A stretch of DNA of 48,537 nucleotides from Paenibacillus zeisoli (GTDB lineage Bacteria; Bacillota; Bacilli; Paenibacillales; Paenibacillaceae). The translations under genes were made by a program, and so were the position numbers. The stretch is taken from positions 1-48,537 of the forward strand of contig NZ_RZNX01000017.1 in the NCBI RefSeq assembly GCF_003994465.1, read 5' to 3'. Positions 8,801 to 17,138 of the stretch are shown in pieces (within the stretch, counting starts at the first letter, position 1; the number at the start of each line of letters is the position of its first letter). The notes beneath the pieces were generated by a model, which worked only from the letters and a program-made list of their open reading frames with translations, was not told where the DNA came from and ran no database searches.

Positions 8801-10171
8801 TTAGAACGGCTGCCATTTCAGCTTGCTAGCCTCGCTGTAACGAGAAGCGACCTCCGGCCAGTAGACGACCTTCCACCAATCGGCAATGTATTTCTTGCGC
8901 TCATTCTGATGCTTAAGATAATAGGAATGTTCCCACACATCGATGGGAAGCAGGGGAACCACATCCCACTGGGACAGGTTCTGGTGCTTCTCGGCCTGCA
9001 GAATCTCCAGCCGCTGGCTTCGCGGGCTCCAGACCAGAATCGTCCATCCTCCGCCTTCCACTTCTTCGGCTGCTTTGGTGAACTGCTTCTGAAAGGCTTC
9101 ATAGCTGCCGAAGTCTCTTCGGATCTGGTCGGCGAGCGCGCCTTCCGGCCGGCCACCGCCTTTCGGGTTCATGATTGACCAGTAAATCGTATGCAGGTAA
9201 TGACCTGCTCCATTGAAGGCCAGCTCCCGCTCCCAGTGCTTAACCAGGTCGAAATTGCCTGTTTTGCGCGCCTCCTCCAGCTTCTTCTCTGCCTTATTCA
9301 AGTTGTCTACATAGCTCTGATGATGTTTGTCGTGGTGGATGCGCATGGTCGCCTCATCAATATGGGGCTCCAGTGCATTGTACGGATAGGGGAGAGGAGG
9401 CAGCTTGTGTCCTCCTATAGGAACTGGCTGCTCTTGTACGCCGGCGGCGGTACTGGTAGTTGGCGTACCGGAACCCGCTGCTGCACTGTTCCCGGCAGCA
9501 CCCGATCCCGTCATAGCGTTATTTCCAACAGCAGCAGAACCCACGGCATTGTTCCCAGTTGCCCCAGCACCCGTCACAGCGTTATTTACAGCAGAACCCA
9601 AACCCGACGATGCTTTGTTCTGAGCAGACCCGGTACCCATTTGGGCTTCTGCTCCCTCTGCAGCTGGTTCTCCGCGGGTGTAATCCATTGCCTGCTGATA
9701 AGGATCCAGAATCGGCGGAGGATTATGGACAGCATCCTCAATCACGCCCGGTCTGTTAAGTGTCTCAAGCACCCCTAGGAAATACTCGGATTCCCTAATG
9801 ATGTGAAGGATGACAACTTTGGCTAAAGGAATGGACTTTACAGCAGCGCTTTGATCCAGAAGAATGTACAGCTGGCGAACCCACTCCCGCGATTGGCGGA
9901 AGGAGGCATCGAGCAGTCGTTCAATCTGCTTGAGAAGCTCGGGATGCAGCTGATCCTGCTGAATATGAATCGTATGCTGAAGCAGGTCGTTGGCTGCCTT
10001 TTCGGTTTCTTCGAACACTTTGGACCAGTCGTCCAGCAGCTTGACATAGGGCTGTTCCAGTGTAGGAACAATCGCTTTAATTACATCGGTATGTTCCTTC
10101 TCCTGTTCCTTCCAGAACCGGATTTCTTCCAGAATACGAACAGGCAGATAAGGCCCGTAAACGTAGAGCAT
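8801..10171 (-). CDS. Superoxide dismutase fused to N-terminal DUF2935-like helical domain
   Basis: A 456-residue three-part protein. Residues 1-145 are predicted helical, with RFWKEQEKEHTDVI and HIIRESEYFLGVLE, a pattern I associate with DUF2935. Residues about 165-252 form a low-complexity Ala/Gly/Asn/Ser linker with repeated NNAV, NNAM and GAAG words. Residues 255-456 are a full Mn/Fe SOD domain with all four ligands: His279, His327, Asp411 and His415. Gln397 suggests a Mn-type site. No signal peptide is seen. ATG is preceded by GGAGGAGGT. It shares only family-level similarity with sodA at 1856-2470. The N-terminal domain may be ferritin-like, but this is inference. Confidence 0.88.
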   Translation of the reverse strand: MLYVYGPYLPVRILEEIRFWKEQEKEHTDVIKAIVPTLEQPYVKLLDDWSKVFEETEKAANDLLQHTIHIQQDQLHPELLKQIERLLDASFRQSREWVRQLYILLDQSAAVKSIPLAKVVILHIIRESEYFLGVLETLNRPGVIEDAVHNPPPILDPYQQAMDYTRGEPAAEGAEAQMGTGSAQNKASSGLGSAVNNAVTGAGATGNNAVGSAAVGNNAMTGSGAAGNSAAAGSGTPTTSTAAGVQEQPVPIGGHKLPPLPYPYNALEPHIDEATMRIHHDKHHQSYVDNLNKAEKKLEEARKTGNFDLVKHWERELAFNGAGHYLHTIYWSIMNPKGGGRPEGALADQIRRDFGSYEAFQKQFTKAAEEVEGGGWTILVWSPRSQRLEILQAEKHQNLSQWDVVPLLPIDVWEHSYYLKHQNERKKYIADWWKVVYWPEVASRYSEASKLKWQPF

Positions 10172-10261
10172 ATCAGGCGTACCTCCTCCAAAAATAACCT
10201 CAATATTGAAGTTATGCTGAGAAGAGTTTGGCCTATGCTTCCCCGTTACGGGCCTTAACTA

Positions 10262-11281
10262 TTATTTCTTTTCTGTCAAATAAGCTTGAGTCTGTCCAAG
10301 AAATGTAGAGACGCGGCGTAAATATTCTCTTGGATGCTCGCGGAAGATGAGCTCATGATGGGCTTTGTCCACGATCCAGACACCGGAGATGGGATTCGTC
10401 TGGTTGGATGCAAGCTTCTCCGCGATCGGATAAGGCGCCTTCTCATCTTCTGTTCCGTGAATGAACAGGATCGGGAAGGGATAGTCCTTCTTCTTGACAG
10501 CTTGATATGGGATTTGGCGCAGACTTGTACCGTTCTGTATAGGCAGTAGCAGTTCAAGAATTTCAATGGACGGATGCTGCGGCAAGCTCATCTTCTGACG
10601 GATGTTATGGTACAGGGTATCCGGTTCAAGCAGAAAGGTGCTGTCCAGAATCATGGCGTCGATATCTTTGCTGACCAAGCCCGCCTGCAGTGCGGTTCCT
10701 GCTCCCATGGAGAAGCCCCATACGATAATTTCCTTGGCTCCACGGTGTTTGGCGAGTTGAATAGCTCCTAACAGCTGTTGGGTCTCTTTCTTCCCTCCGG
10801 TGGCCACTTCTTTACTGTTCTGGGCGGCAAAGCCGTAATCGAACATAATAACATTGAAATTCAGCCGGTGTGCATAGTGGGCAAGATCGTACATGGGAAT
10901 CCAGCTTTCCTCCCGGTTGGCGCCATAGCCATGACTGAATACAATCGTCTTCTTGGAACCAGCGGCAGGAATATACCAGCCCTGCATGGAACGGCTGCCG
11001 TCTATGGCAGGAAAGGATACATCTTCGTATTTCATGCCCTTAGCCATTAATGGGTTGGAATATAAAGGGGCAACGCTGGGGTTGGAAAGTACCCATGCAA
11101 TATATCCGTGCAGGGCAACAAAACAGAACACCAGGAAGAATATAATAGACAGCACCAGGGCTACCAGTACATGTTTGAATTTGATAAAACGCGCCGGAAG
11201 GAGCGGTGACGTCTGAGTGCCTCCGTTCACCCCGGAGGACAGGGAAGCATCGCTCCGCGTTGTAGTCGTAGTCGGGTTCAT
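10262..11281 (-). CDS. Membrane-anchored alpha/beta hydrolase
   Basis: A 339-residue protein with a Thr/Ser-rich N-terminus, one membrane helix (VLVALVLSIIFFLVFCFVAL) and an extracytoplasmic alpha/beta-hydrolase domain. The nucleophile is in GFSMGAG, the likely acid in HGTEDEKAPY and the catalytic His in KAHHELI. This is the architecture of YqkD/BEM46-like serine hydrolases; the substrate is unknown. ATG 11281 is chosen because AAGGAGGG lies upstream of it; the frame is open 24 bases further but that stretch contains the ribosome binding site. It is divergent from the IclR gene. Confidence 0.87.
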   Translation of the reverse strand: MNPTTTTTRSDASLSSGVNGGTQTSPLLPARFIKFKHVLVALVLSIIFFLVFCFVALHGYIAWVLSNPSVAPLYSNPLMAKGMKYEDVSFPAIDGSRSMQGWYIPAAGSKKTIVFSHGYGANREESWIPMYDLAHYAHRLNFNVIMFDYGFAAQNSKEVATGGKKETQQLLGAIQLAKHRGAKEIIVWGFSMGAGTALQAGLVSKDIDAMILDSTFLLEPDTLYHNIRQKMSLPQHPSIEILELLLPIQNGTSLRQIPYQAVKKKDYPFPILFIHGTEDEKAPYPIAEKLASNQTNPISGVWIVDKAHHELIFREHPREYLRRVSTFLGQTQAYLTEKK

Positions 11282-11361
11282 GCGGCGTTCCCTCCTTAAT
11301 AACATTATCTATGGTGATTACCCGATGAGGGACTATTAAATCGGAATTGAATTTATAAATT

Positions 11362-11390
11362 ATCGTATGACGGGGAATGGGTAAAGTCAA
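11362..11390 (-). promoter_or_regulatory. Probable promoter of the alpha/beta hydrolase
   Basis: On the minus strand TTGACT (11390-11385) and TACGAT (11367-11362) have a 17-bp spacer, about 80 bases before the hydrolase start. Confidence 0.5.
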
Positions 11391-11438
11391 TGCCGGGAAA
11401 AATATGGGCCCTTTATTGAAGGAATACGGATGAAGCTG

Positions 11439-11468
11439 TAGACGAGTCATTAGATTTTGAGATATACT
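11439..11468 (+). promoter_or_regulatory. Probable promoter of the IclR-family gene
   Basis: TAGACG (11439-11444) and TATACT (11463-11468) are 18 bp apart. The -10 hexamer is identical to that proposed for acnA. Transcription would begin near 11475, just before the inverted repeat at 11481-11497. Confidence 0.5.
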
Positions 11469-11480
11469 TTATGTAACTGG

Positions 11481-11497
11481 GTTTCATACAGTGAAAC
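11481..11497 (+). promoter_or_regulatory. Inverted repeat GTTTCA-N5-TGAAAC, candidate IclR operator
   Basis: Perfect 6-bp arms with a 5-bp centre, placed between the proposed -10 and the IclR ribosome binding site. The location fits autoregulation. The same arms and spacing occur upstream of acnA (21581-21597). Some IclR-family proteins (KdgR type) are known to bind TGAAAC/GTTTCA-containing palindromes. Confidence 0.6.
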
Positions 11498-11518
11498 GTT
11501 GGGAGAGGGGCTTTCGAA

Positions 11519-12262
11519 ATGGAAGACCGGAAATTAACTGTACGTGCCGTAGAAAGGGCACTGGATATACTAATGTGTTTTACCAAAGCCACGGATCTGG
11601 GACTCACGGAAATCTCCAGCCAGATCGGACTTCACAAAAGCACGGTTCACCGCCTCATGGCTACGCTGGAGGAGAAGGGATTCGTCATTCGCGATGCCGC
11701 CACGGAGAAGTACCGACTGGGACTGAGAATCTGGGAGCTTTCGGCGCATCTGTCCCATAGTGACGACCCTGCAGTACTGCTGCTGCCTCAGATGGAGCAG
11801 CTTCGTGATCGGCTTGGCGAGACGGTGAGCCTGTACCTGCTTGATGGTATGGAGCGTCTGCGCATCCAAGCGGTCCAGAGCAAACAGGCGATACGCAGAG
11901 TGGCCCCGGTGGGTGCCAGGCTTCCCCTATATGTGGGAGCGTCCAGCAAAGTGCTTGTAGCCTTTGCCGATCCGGGAATACTGCAGGCGGTTCTGAGCAG
12001 TCCGGACTGGCCCGCATCGGTGGACAAGGAGGATTATGTCCGCCAGATGGAGGAGATCCGAAGTAAAGGCTATGCCACCAGCTATGAGGAGCGCGAACCG
12101 GGGGCTGCCGCCGTCTCGGCGCCGATCTTCAATCATGCAGGTCAAGCTGCTGCCGCTCTGTCCGTCTCAGGCCCTGTCAGCCGGTTGTCTCCACAGACCC
12201 TGATCGAATTCGGACCCATCCTGGTTCAGGCTGCCCGGGAGATGGGCATGATGATGAATTGA
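11519..12262 (+). CDS. IclR-family transcriptional regulator
   Basis: A 247-residue protein of normal family length. An N-terminal winged helix-turn-helix (LGLTEISSQIGLHKSTVHRL) is followed by a C-terminal IclR effector-binding domain (residues about 80-245) with RRVAPVGARLPLYVGASSK and GYATSYEEREPGAAAVSAP. Such proteins usually sense small carbon compounds. ATG follows GGGAGAGGGG by 8 bases. Neighbouring genes do not form an obvious catabolic operon. A GTTTCA-N5-TGAAAC palindrome lies in its own leader and another lies before acnA, which suggests autoregulation and possible control of aconitase. The effector is unknown. Confidence 0.93.
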   Translation: MEDRKLTVRAVERALDILMCFTKATDLGLTEISSQIGLHKSTVHRLMATLEEKGFVIRDAATEKYRLGLRIWELSAHLSHSDDPAVLLLPQMEQLRDRLGETVSLYLLDGMERLRIQAVQSKQAIRRVAPVGARLPLYVGASSKVLVAFADPGILQAVLSSPDWPASVDKEDYVRQMEEIRSKGYATSYEEREPGAAAVSAPIFNHAGQAAAALSVSGPVSRLSPQTLIEFGPILVQAAREMGMMMN

Positions 12263-12286
12263 TCCTCCGCAAATGAGGAAAACTTG

Positions 12287-12325
12287 AAAGACCCGTTTCC
12301 GGTGATTAGGACAGGGTTTTTCTTG
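12287..12325 (+). terminator. Possible terminator after the IclR gene
   Basis: An interrupted hairpin pairs AAAGACCC with GGGTTTTT, with an inner TCC/GGA pairing, and ends in TTTTTCTT. The internal loop weakens the call, and part of the flow may continue into the small membrane protein. Confidence 0.4.
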
Positions 12326-12358
12326 AGAAGTGCGTGTATCAGAGGAGGGAGGGGTACA

Positions 12359-12673
12359 GTGTTGGTCCTATGGTTATTTTTTTGGGGTATTGTAATACTG
12401 CTCGGATTCTCCATCAGCCGCGGCAAGCTGTATAGCTTGGCGAACAAAGGCCGCAGGGACTCTATACCGGATAATGGATTGAACCGAATATTCAGATGGA
12501 TTGGATTATATTGTTACTCCATCGCTGCAGCTGGTGCTTTAAGAGAGATTGTTCCCTTAGTGATCAATTTGAACCGTTATATCCATATGTTAAATATTAT
12601 GCTGGTCTCTTATGTATTTACTGCCACACTAATTATGCTGATGAAGCTTCGTCAGGTAAAAGTGGAATCATAA
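12359..12673 (+). CDS. Small membrane protein, unknown
   Basis: A 104-residue protein with three likely membrane segments: LWLFFWGIVILLGFSI near the start, LYCYSIAAAGALREIVPLVI in the middle and MLVSYVFTATLIMLM near the end, with a basic loop (RGKLYSLANKGRR) between the first two. I do not recognise the family. GTG 12359 is preceded by the strong site GAGGAGGGAGGGG; the frame is open to 12284 but without such a site. It lies 96 bases after the IclR gene and ahead of a strong terminator. A link to IclR control is possible but unproven. Confidence 0.7.
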   Translation: MLVLWLFFWGIVILLGFSISRGKLYSLANKGRRDSIPDNGLNRIFRWIGLYCYSIAAAGALREIVPLVINLNRYIHMLNIMLVSYVFTATLIMLMKLRQVKVES

Positions 12674-12722
12674 CATTACTTGATCGTATTATCATTATTC
12701 TCATGCGTCCTATAACTAAGCA

Positions 12723-12755
12723 AAGGCCAACCCGGAGAGGTTGGCCTTGTTTTAT
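12723..12755 (+). terminator. Terminator after the small membrane protein
   Basis: A perfect 10-bp stem, AAGGCCAACC (12723-12732) with GGTTGGCCTT (12739-12748), is followed by GTTTTATTT. It lies between convergent genes and may work weakly on the minus strand too. Confidence 0.87.
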
Positions 12756-12771
12756 TTGTATTCATAGGTGC

Positions 12772-14409
12772 TTAGCTCTTGGTAATACTCTTCACCCAAG
12801 CGGCTATGTCATTGACCATGGATTCCGTTACATGGGCGGCTTGTGAGTATTCAGCACCGGTCGATAGCCCGTCATATTCACTCAGCAGATGATTGACTTT
12901 CGGATAGGACTTGTACTGTACATCCGTCCGGTTAGTCAGTTCGTTCTTCCAGGTGTTGAACTGGGTCATCGGTACCTGCCAGTCATTCTCACCCGCCAGA
13001 ATCAGAAGGGGCCCCTTCTGTGTCTTGGCCACATCTACCGGCTTGTAATCCTTAAGGGTATACCACCAATAAGCTGATCCTAGCGGGAAGCTGCTTGGGA
13101 GATGATCCGGGGAATACTGCGGATCACTGAGCAGCTTGGCTGCTGCTGCCCATACCTCGGCGTTCTTCTCGTAAGGAGTTGGGTCACCGCCCAAGCTTTT
13201 CACTCGACTGATCAGCTCCCGCTGCTGTTCCTGAGCTACGTCAATGAAGGAGCTGCTTGGCCCGGCAAGCATAATGGAGCCCTTAATATTACGTTCGTCC
13301 TTATCGGCATTCAGGATAAGCGGAAGGGCGAAGCCGCCTTGGCTGTGACCGGCGACAAAAATATTGGAACGGTCAACATCCTTGCGTGTGCTAAGGAAGC
13401 GGACTGCCGAAATAGCATCGTCCACAGTCTCCTGTTTGATTGTAGCCCGCGGATTAGCGGCGAATTTGAACGTATGCTCGTAGCTGATTTTGTCATATCG
13501 AAGTACAGCTATCCCCTGGCTGGCAAGACCGTTAGCCAGATCCCGGAAAGGTTTCGAACCGCCGATGGAGGAATCTCTATCGTGAGGACCCGACCCCTGT
13601 ACCAATACGACCACGGGAGCTGGTCCGCCGGAAGCAGGCTTGGTCAATACGCCAGGCAGAGCGAAGACGCCTTCCCCAATCGTGACTTCCTCTTCCGTAA
13701 ATGAAGTTGGATTAACGTAAGATGGATTTGTGTAGGCTGCGGTACTGCCCGGTCCGATAAAGAGATCGTCTACTTTTCCCTCTTTGTTCAGGCGCAGGGT
13801 ATAGTTAACCGGGGCACCCGCTGTCTGAAACGAATAAGTGATATTCGTATGCACACTGTTCGGCGCAACTGTTCTCGATAACTGGGTAGTAGGATTCCCG
13901 TAGACCTGAGCATATCCTTTCCACAGACCTTGGAGCTGCGGAGCAGTCAGAGATAGTTGGAAGGCCGGGCTCATCAGCTTCTGGGCTTTCGCAGAATCAC
14001 CTGATTTCAGGGCTGCGATAAAGGAGTCCCCCGGAAGGCCGGCTTCAGCAGGGGGAGCTGCAACTACCGGGCTGTCTTTGAACCATTTGGTAACCGCATC
14101 AGGAGAGATCATAGCCTGGTTGCGGACCACCCGTAATGGTTCGGAGAGAGTCACAGGTTTGCCGTTAAGCTTGGCGGACTTCTTGCCAGCAGTCATAACA
14201 AGAATGGTGCTCTTTTTTGTAAGAGTCACGGTTTGTGTCTTTTGATTCCAGGTTACAGAAGCCCCGATCTTGTTCGCAGTATCCCGTACAGGAGCGATAG
14301 CCGAGGAGCTCCCTGCGGCTGCGCCCGCGGCAGCAGGAAGAGAGAGACTAAGTGCTAGGGCAGCAGCTGCTGCGGTGTGCAGTAATTTGTTGCGTGGACC
14401 TTTCGACAT
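12772..14409 (-). CDS. Secreted alpha/beta hydrolase with CuAO-N-like and DUF3887-like modules
   Basis: A 545-residue exported protein. It has a signal peptide (basic start, Ala/Leu core, cleavage near AAAGAAAGS), then a short CuAO-N-like module (ASVTWNQKTQTVTLTKKST, KLNGKPVTL), then a DUF3887-like domain (FIAALKSGDSAKAQKLM), then an alpha/beta hydrolase. The nucleophile lies in AGHSQGG; the acid is probably in AGENDWQVP and the His in KVNHLLSEYD. Similar proteins are annotated as serine esterases or aminopeptidase-like hydrolases. ATG follows AGGAGG. It is the last gene of a leftward run with the DUF5808-like membrane protein (44-bp gap) and the GntR regulator. Confidence 0.88.
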   Translation of the reverse strand: MSKGPRNKLLHTAAAAALALSLSLPAAAGAAAGSSSAIAPVRDTANKIGASVTWNQKTQTVTLTKKSTILVMTAGKKSAKLNGKPVTLSEPLRVVRNQAMISPDAVTKWFKDSPVVAAPPAEAGLPGDSFIAALKSGDSAKAQKLMSPAFQLSLTAPQLQGLWKGYAQVYGNPTTQLSRTVAPNSVHTNITYSFQTAGAPVNYTLRLNKEGKVDDLFIGPGSTAAYTNPSYVNPTSFTEEEVTIGEGVFALPGVLTKPASGGPAPVVVLVQGSGPHDRDSSIGGSKPFRDLANGLASQGIAVLRYDKISYEHTFKFAANPRATIKQETVDDAISAVRFLSTRKDVDRSNIFVAGHSQGGFALPLILNADKDERNIKGSIMLAGPSSSFIDVAQEQQRELISRVKSLGGDPTPYEKNAEVWAAAAKLLSDPQYSPDHLPSSFPLGSAYWWYTLKDYKPVDVAKTQKGPLLILAGENDWQVPMTQFNTWKNELTNRTDVQYKSYPKVNHLLSEYDGLSTGAEYSQAAHVTESMVNDIAAWVKSITKS

Positions 14410-14453
14410 TATGGTGGCCTCCTAAATAAGTGATATATAAGTGAATACTGGCC

Positions 14454-15554
14454 TTAAGGCGCCAGAAAGCTGATGACAAGTATAATAATTACAAATGGAG
14501 CAAGGAAGATCAACCAAGCTAGCGGCCTCGCCATGTTCAGAGTCCAGCCAATGCCCATTCTTTTCTCGACAAAAAGGGAAGGGTCCTTCGCGTTAAAATA
14601 CATGTTGCCAAGCTTCCAATAAGCATCATCACGAACGGTTTCCACACTCCGGCTGTCCGCTGTACGCCCAATCCGGCTCCCGCCCTGCCCAGTCTGAAAG
14701 GATAAGATCAGAGCCGAGATCAGGATAAATGCCGGGATGATGAGAACTGTAGGCATCAGCACTTCTGGGCTGATCTGATGGAACATGCTCAGCTGTATCA
14801 AGGAGAAGAGGAGCATCAGGACCAGGCCGGTCACGATCGAGAACATGGACCATTTGCGGCGAAAGATAACATTTTGTCTGACAGAGGCCTCCGCTTTTCC
14901 CGGATTGAGCTGCTGCTTGCTTTTATGAATTACTTTATTCACGGTAAAGAACAAGATCAGCATGAAGACTTGCATAACATTCGGGAAGAAGATCGACGTG
15001 TATGACTTGTCTACAGTTCGAAGTACTTCTCCATTCAAGCTGTATTTCATAGCGATCGTATTCGGTGCCTGATCGTAGTACATCAATGCCAGGAGAAAGC
15101 TTGCCGCGGTTACAGCTAGATGGATGAGGAACCATTTATCAGAATGGACAAGCTTCTGCTGACGAAAGCTTGTATCAATGATCAGCCGTTCCGGGGTATG
15201 AGTTATCTCAGGCTGTGAGGCCTTGTAGCGTTTCATTTGCGTATAGAAATAACCTTGAATCAACATAATACTGACAATAAGAATGATCGAGTAGGCGGGG
15301 AGCACATAGCTCAGAGTCTGCTCAGATGCGGCGAACAGGAATACAGCCATCCCAAGAATCAGGAGAGAGTGCAGGACTCCTGTGATCCACGCATAGGTTC
15401 TTCGCATTCGGCGAAGGGGCTCACTGAAATACACTTCTTCGGACACGGACACCCCAAAACTTACGGTCCTTCTGGTGAGATAGGGTGTCACAATTAGAGT
15501 GGCGGATATCGCCGCGAACATAAGAATCAGAATTAAAGCTGAGAGCCAATGCAT
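14454..15554 (-). CDS. DUF1648/DUF5808-like membrane protein
   Basis: A 366-residue integral membrane protein with about eight hydrophobic segments. A central APNTIAMKYSLNGEV stretch matches the DUF1648 pattern, and the C-terminal YWKLGNMYFNAKDPSLFVEKR with GIGWTLNMARP matches DUF5808. Proteins of this design commonly sit next to a YtrA-type GntR repressor, as here. Function is unknown; roles in envelope stress responses are only suggested by context. It starts two bases after the GntR stop codon, with AAAGGGG as ribosome binding site, so the two genes are cotranscribed. Confidence 0.82.
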   Translation of the reverse strand: MHWLSALILILMFAAISATLIVTPYLTRRTVSFGVSVSEEVYFSEPLRRMRRTYAWITGVLHSLLILGMAVFLFAASEQTLSYVLPAYSIILIVSIMLIQGYFYTQMKRYKASQPEITHTPERLIIDTSFRQQKLVHSDKWFLIHLAVTAASFLLALMYYDQAPNTIAMKYSLNGEVLRTVDKSYTSIFFPNVMQVFMLILFFTVNKVIHKSKQQLNPGKAEASVRQNVIFRRKWSMFSIVTGLVLMLLFSLIQLSMFHQISPEVLMPTVLIIPAFILISALILSFQTGQGGSRIGRTADSRSVETVRDDAYWKLGNMYFNAKDPSLFVEKRMGIGWTLNMARPLAWLIFLAPFVIIILVISFLAP

Positions 15555-15556
15555 AG

Positions 15557-15958
15557 CTAGCTGCCCCTTTCGTGTTCATTTGGTCTGAGATCATCATAAA
15601 TTTGCCCTACAATCCCCAGAAGCTGATCCCGAGTCATTCCCCGGCAGATTGCCTCGGCCGTAATGGACCTCAGCTGTTTGTGCTGCTGCTCAGTGTATTC
15701 CGCTGTAACCGGCGGCATGCCGTCGGGATTGACGACGACCCCCTTCTGACGGTGAACCAGAATGAAGCCTTCCTGCTTGAGCAGCGTATAGGCTTTGTTC
15801 ACTGTGTGTAGGTTAATCCCGATATCGGATGCCATACTTCTTACAGAAGGAAGTGCCTCTCCAGGCTGAAGGCGCCCGCTAGCGATGCCTTCTAGGATCT
15901 GATTGATTAGCTGGGTGTATATGGGGACATCAGATTGCATGTCTAACTCCATAAGCAT
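15557..15958 (-). CDS. GntR-family regulator, YtrA subfamily
   Basis: A 133-residue repressor-type protein. The winged helix (PIYTQLINQILEGIASG, LPSVRSMASDIGINLHTV) takes up the first 75 residues and is followed only by a short helical tail, the hallmark of the YtrA subfamily, which often represses its own operon of membrane transport or stress genes. ATG 15958 has AGAGGT 8 bases upstream; a second in-frame ATG at 15952 is less well spaced. It is first in the leftward operon with the DUF5808-like protein and the secreted hydrolase. Nested palindromes at 15962-16031 are its likely operator. Confidence 0.92.
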   Translation of the reverse strand: MLMELDMQSDVPIYTQLINQILEGIASGRLQPGEALPSVRSMASDIGINLHTVNKAYTLLKQEGFILVHRQKGVVVNPDGMPPVTAEYTEQQHKQLRSITAEAICRGMTRDQLLGIVGQIYDDLRPNEHERGS

Positions 15959-15961
15959 GAA

Positions 15962-16031
15962 CGAGTACCTCTTTTCTATCTGTTATACATATAATATAAC
16001 AGTTGTATTTCCGTTTGTAAATAGGTACTCG
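15962..16031 (-). promoter_or_regulatory. Nested inverted repeats at the GntR operon promoter
   Basis: An inner repeat, CTGTTATA (15980-15987) and TATAACAG (15995-16002), has a 7-bp centre and covers AT-rich -10-like DNA. An outer pair, CGAGTACCT (15962-15970) and AGGTACTCG (16023-16031), flanks it perfectly. The inner site has the length and symmetry expected of a GntR dimer operator; the outer pair may be a second site or an mRNA stem. Confidence 0.55.
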
Positions 16032-16128
16032 ATTTGAGGTTTGAGGTAGCATCCCGTATATTAGAAGAAAGCTGATAAATCCGATTAATTGGGTATAAAA
16101 ACTAAATTTACGCGAAAGGGTTGTACAT

Positions 16129-17064
16129 ATGCCGAAGATTGCGAAGAATTTAACCGAGCTTATTGGGAACACACCCCTGCTCGAATTGAGCAATTATGCA
16201 GAAGATAAAGGGCTTCAAGCGCGCATTTTGACCAAGCTGGAATATTTCAATCCCGCTGGGAGCGTCAAAGATCGTACCGGATTTGCCCTAATCAAGAGTG
16301 CGGAAGAGCAGGGCCTGCTGAACAAGGATTCCGTAATTGTAGAGCCGACCAGCGGGAATATGGGGATCGGGCTTGCTTTTGCGGCAGCCGCACTTGGATA
16401 TAAGCTCATGATTACACTCCCGGAGACCTTTAGTATTGAGCGGCGCAAGCTGATGCAGGCTTATGGTGCAGAGATTGTATTGACCCCGGCTAGCGAAGGG
16501 ATGGCAGGTGCAATTCGCAAGGCTGAGGAGCTGGCAGCAGAAATCCCGAATGCATTCATTCCTCAGCAGTTTAACAATCCGGCGAACCCGAACATACATA
16601 AGGCGACCACGGCTGAAGAGATCTGGCGGGATACGGACGGAGAGGTGGACATTTTTGTAGCGGGAGTTGGCACTGGCGGTACGATTAGCGGAGTAGGCGA
16701 GGTGCTCAAGAAGTATAATTCGAAGGTGCAGATTGTTGCTGTGGAGCCCTATGATTCCCCGGTATTATCCGGAGGCAAGCGCGGAGCCCATCAGATTCAG
16801 GGGATTGGTGCAGGATTTGTACCTGGTAACTATAACGCGAAAGTGGTAGATGAGGTGATCAGAGTCAAAAATGACGACGCCTTCGAAACCTCCCGCAGAC
16901 TTGCCCGGACCGAGGGGCTATTGGTCGGGATATCCTCTGGCGCAGCAGCCTATGCGGCGACAGTCCTTGCTGCTCGTCCGGAGAACAAGGACAAGACGAT
17001 CGTGGTCGTCCTTCCGGATACCGGAGAGCGGTATCTGTCTACGAATTTGTTCCAGGATGAGTAG
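16129..17064 (+). CDS. cysK: Cysteine synthase (O-acetylserine sulfhydrylase)
   Basis: A 311-residue PLP enzyme that makes cysteine from O-acetylserine and sulfide. The PLP lysine is Lys47 in NPAGSVKDR. The phosphate-cup glycines are in [10 protein letters not shown], and SSGAAAY near the C-terminus is typical. An oddity is the substrate loop: the usual TSGNTG reads TSGNMG (Met78), and the following segment reads [11 protein letters not shown] where PETMS is common. The fold and length are otherwise normal, so CysK is kept, with a related beta-replacing enzyme as the alternative. A purine-rich GCGAAAGGG site precedes ATG. No T-box or S-box leader fits in the 170-bp upstream gap. Confidence 0.92.
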   Translation: MPKIAKNLTELIGNTPLLELSNYAEDKGLQARILTKLEYFNPAGSVKDRTGFALIKSAEEQGLLNKDSVIVEPTSGNMGIGLAFAAAALGYKLMITLPETFSIERRKLMQAYGAEIVLTPASEGMAGAIRKAEELAAEIPNAFIPQQFNNPANPNIHKATTAEEIWRDTDGEVDIFVAGVGTGGTISGVGEVLKKYNSKVQIVAVEPYDSPVLSGGKRGAHQIQGIGAGFVPGNYNAKVVDEVIRVKNDDAFETSRRLARTEGLLVGISSGAAAYAATVLAARPENKDKTIVVVLPDTGERYLSTNLFQDE

Positions 17065-17071
17065 GAAGAGA

Positions 17072-17119
17072 AAGCTGCTTCAGCCGGAAATTCACTTGGC
17101 TGGAGGAGCTTCTTCTTGT
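17072..17119 (+). terminator. Terminator after cysK
   Basis: A 14-bp stem with one mismatch and one G-U (17072-17085 with 17098-17111) is followed by CTTCTTCTTGT. It lies 8 bases after the cysK stop. Confidence 0.75.
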
Positions 17120-17138
17120 AACTAGATTCCGCATCATC

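Noticed and set aside
13102..13704. 200-codon plus-strand frame inside the secreted hydrolase
   Set aside because: Antisense to a gene with signal peptide, catalytic triad and ribosome binding site; no independent support.
16032..16128. T-box or S-box leader before cysK
   Set aside because: The gap to the GntR operon is too short and contains neither a T-box sequence nor a terminator.
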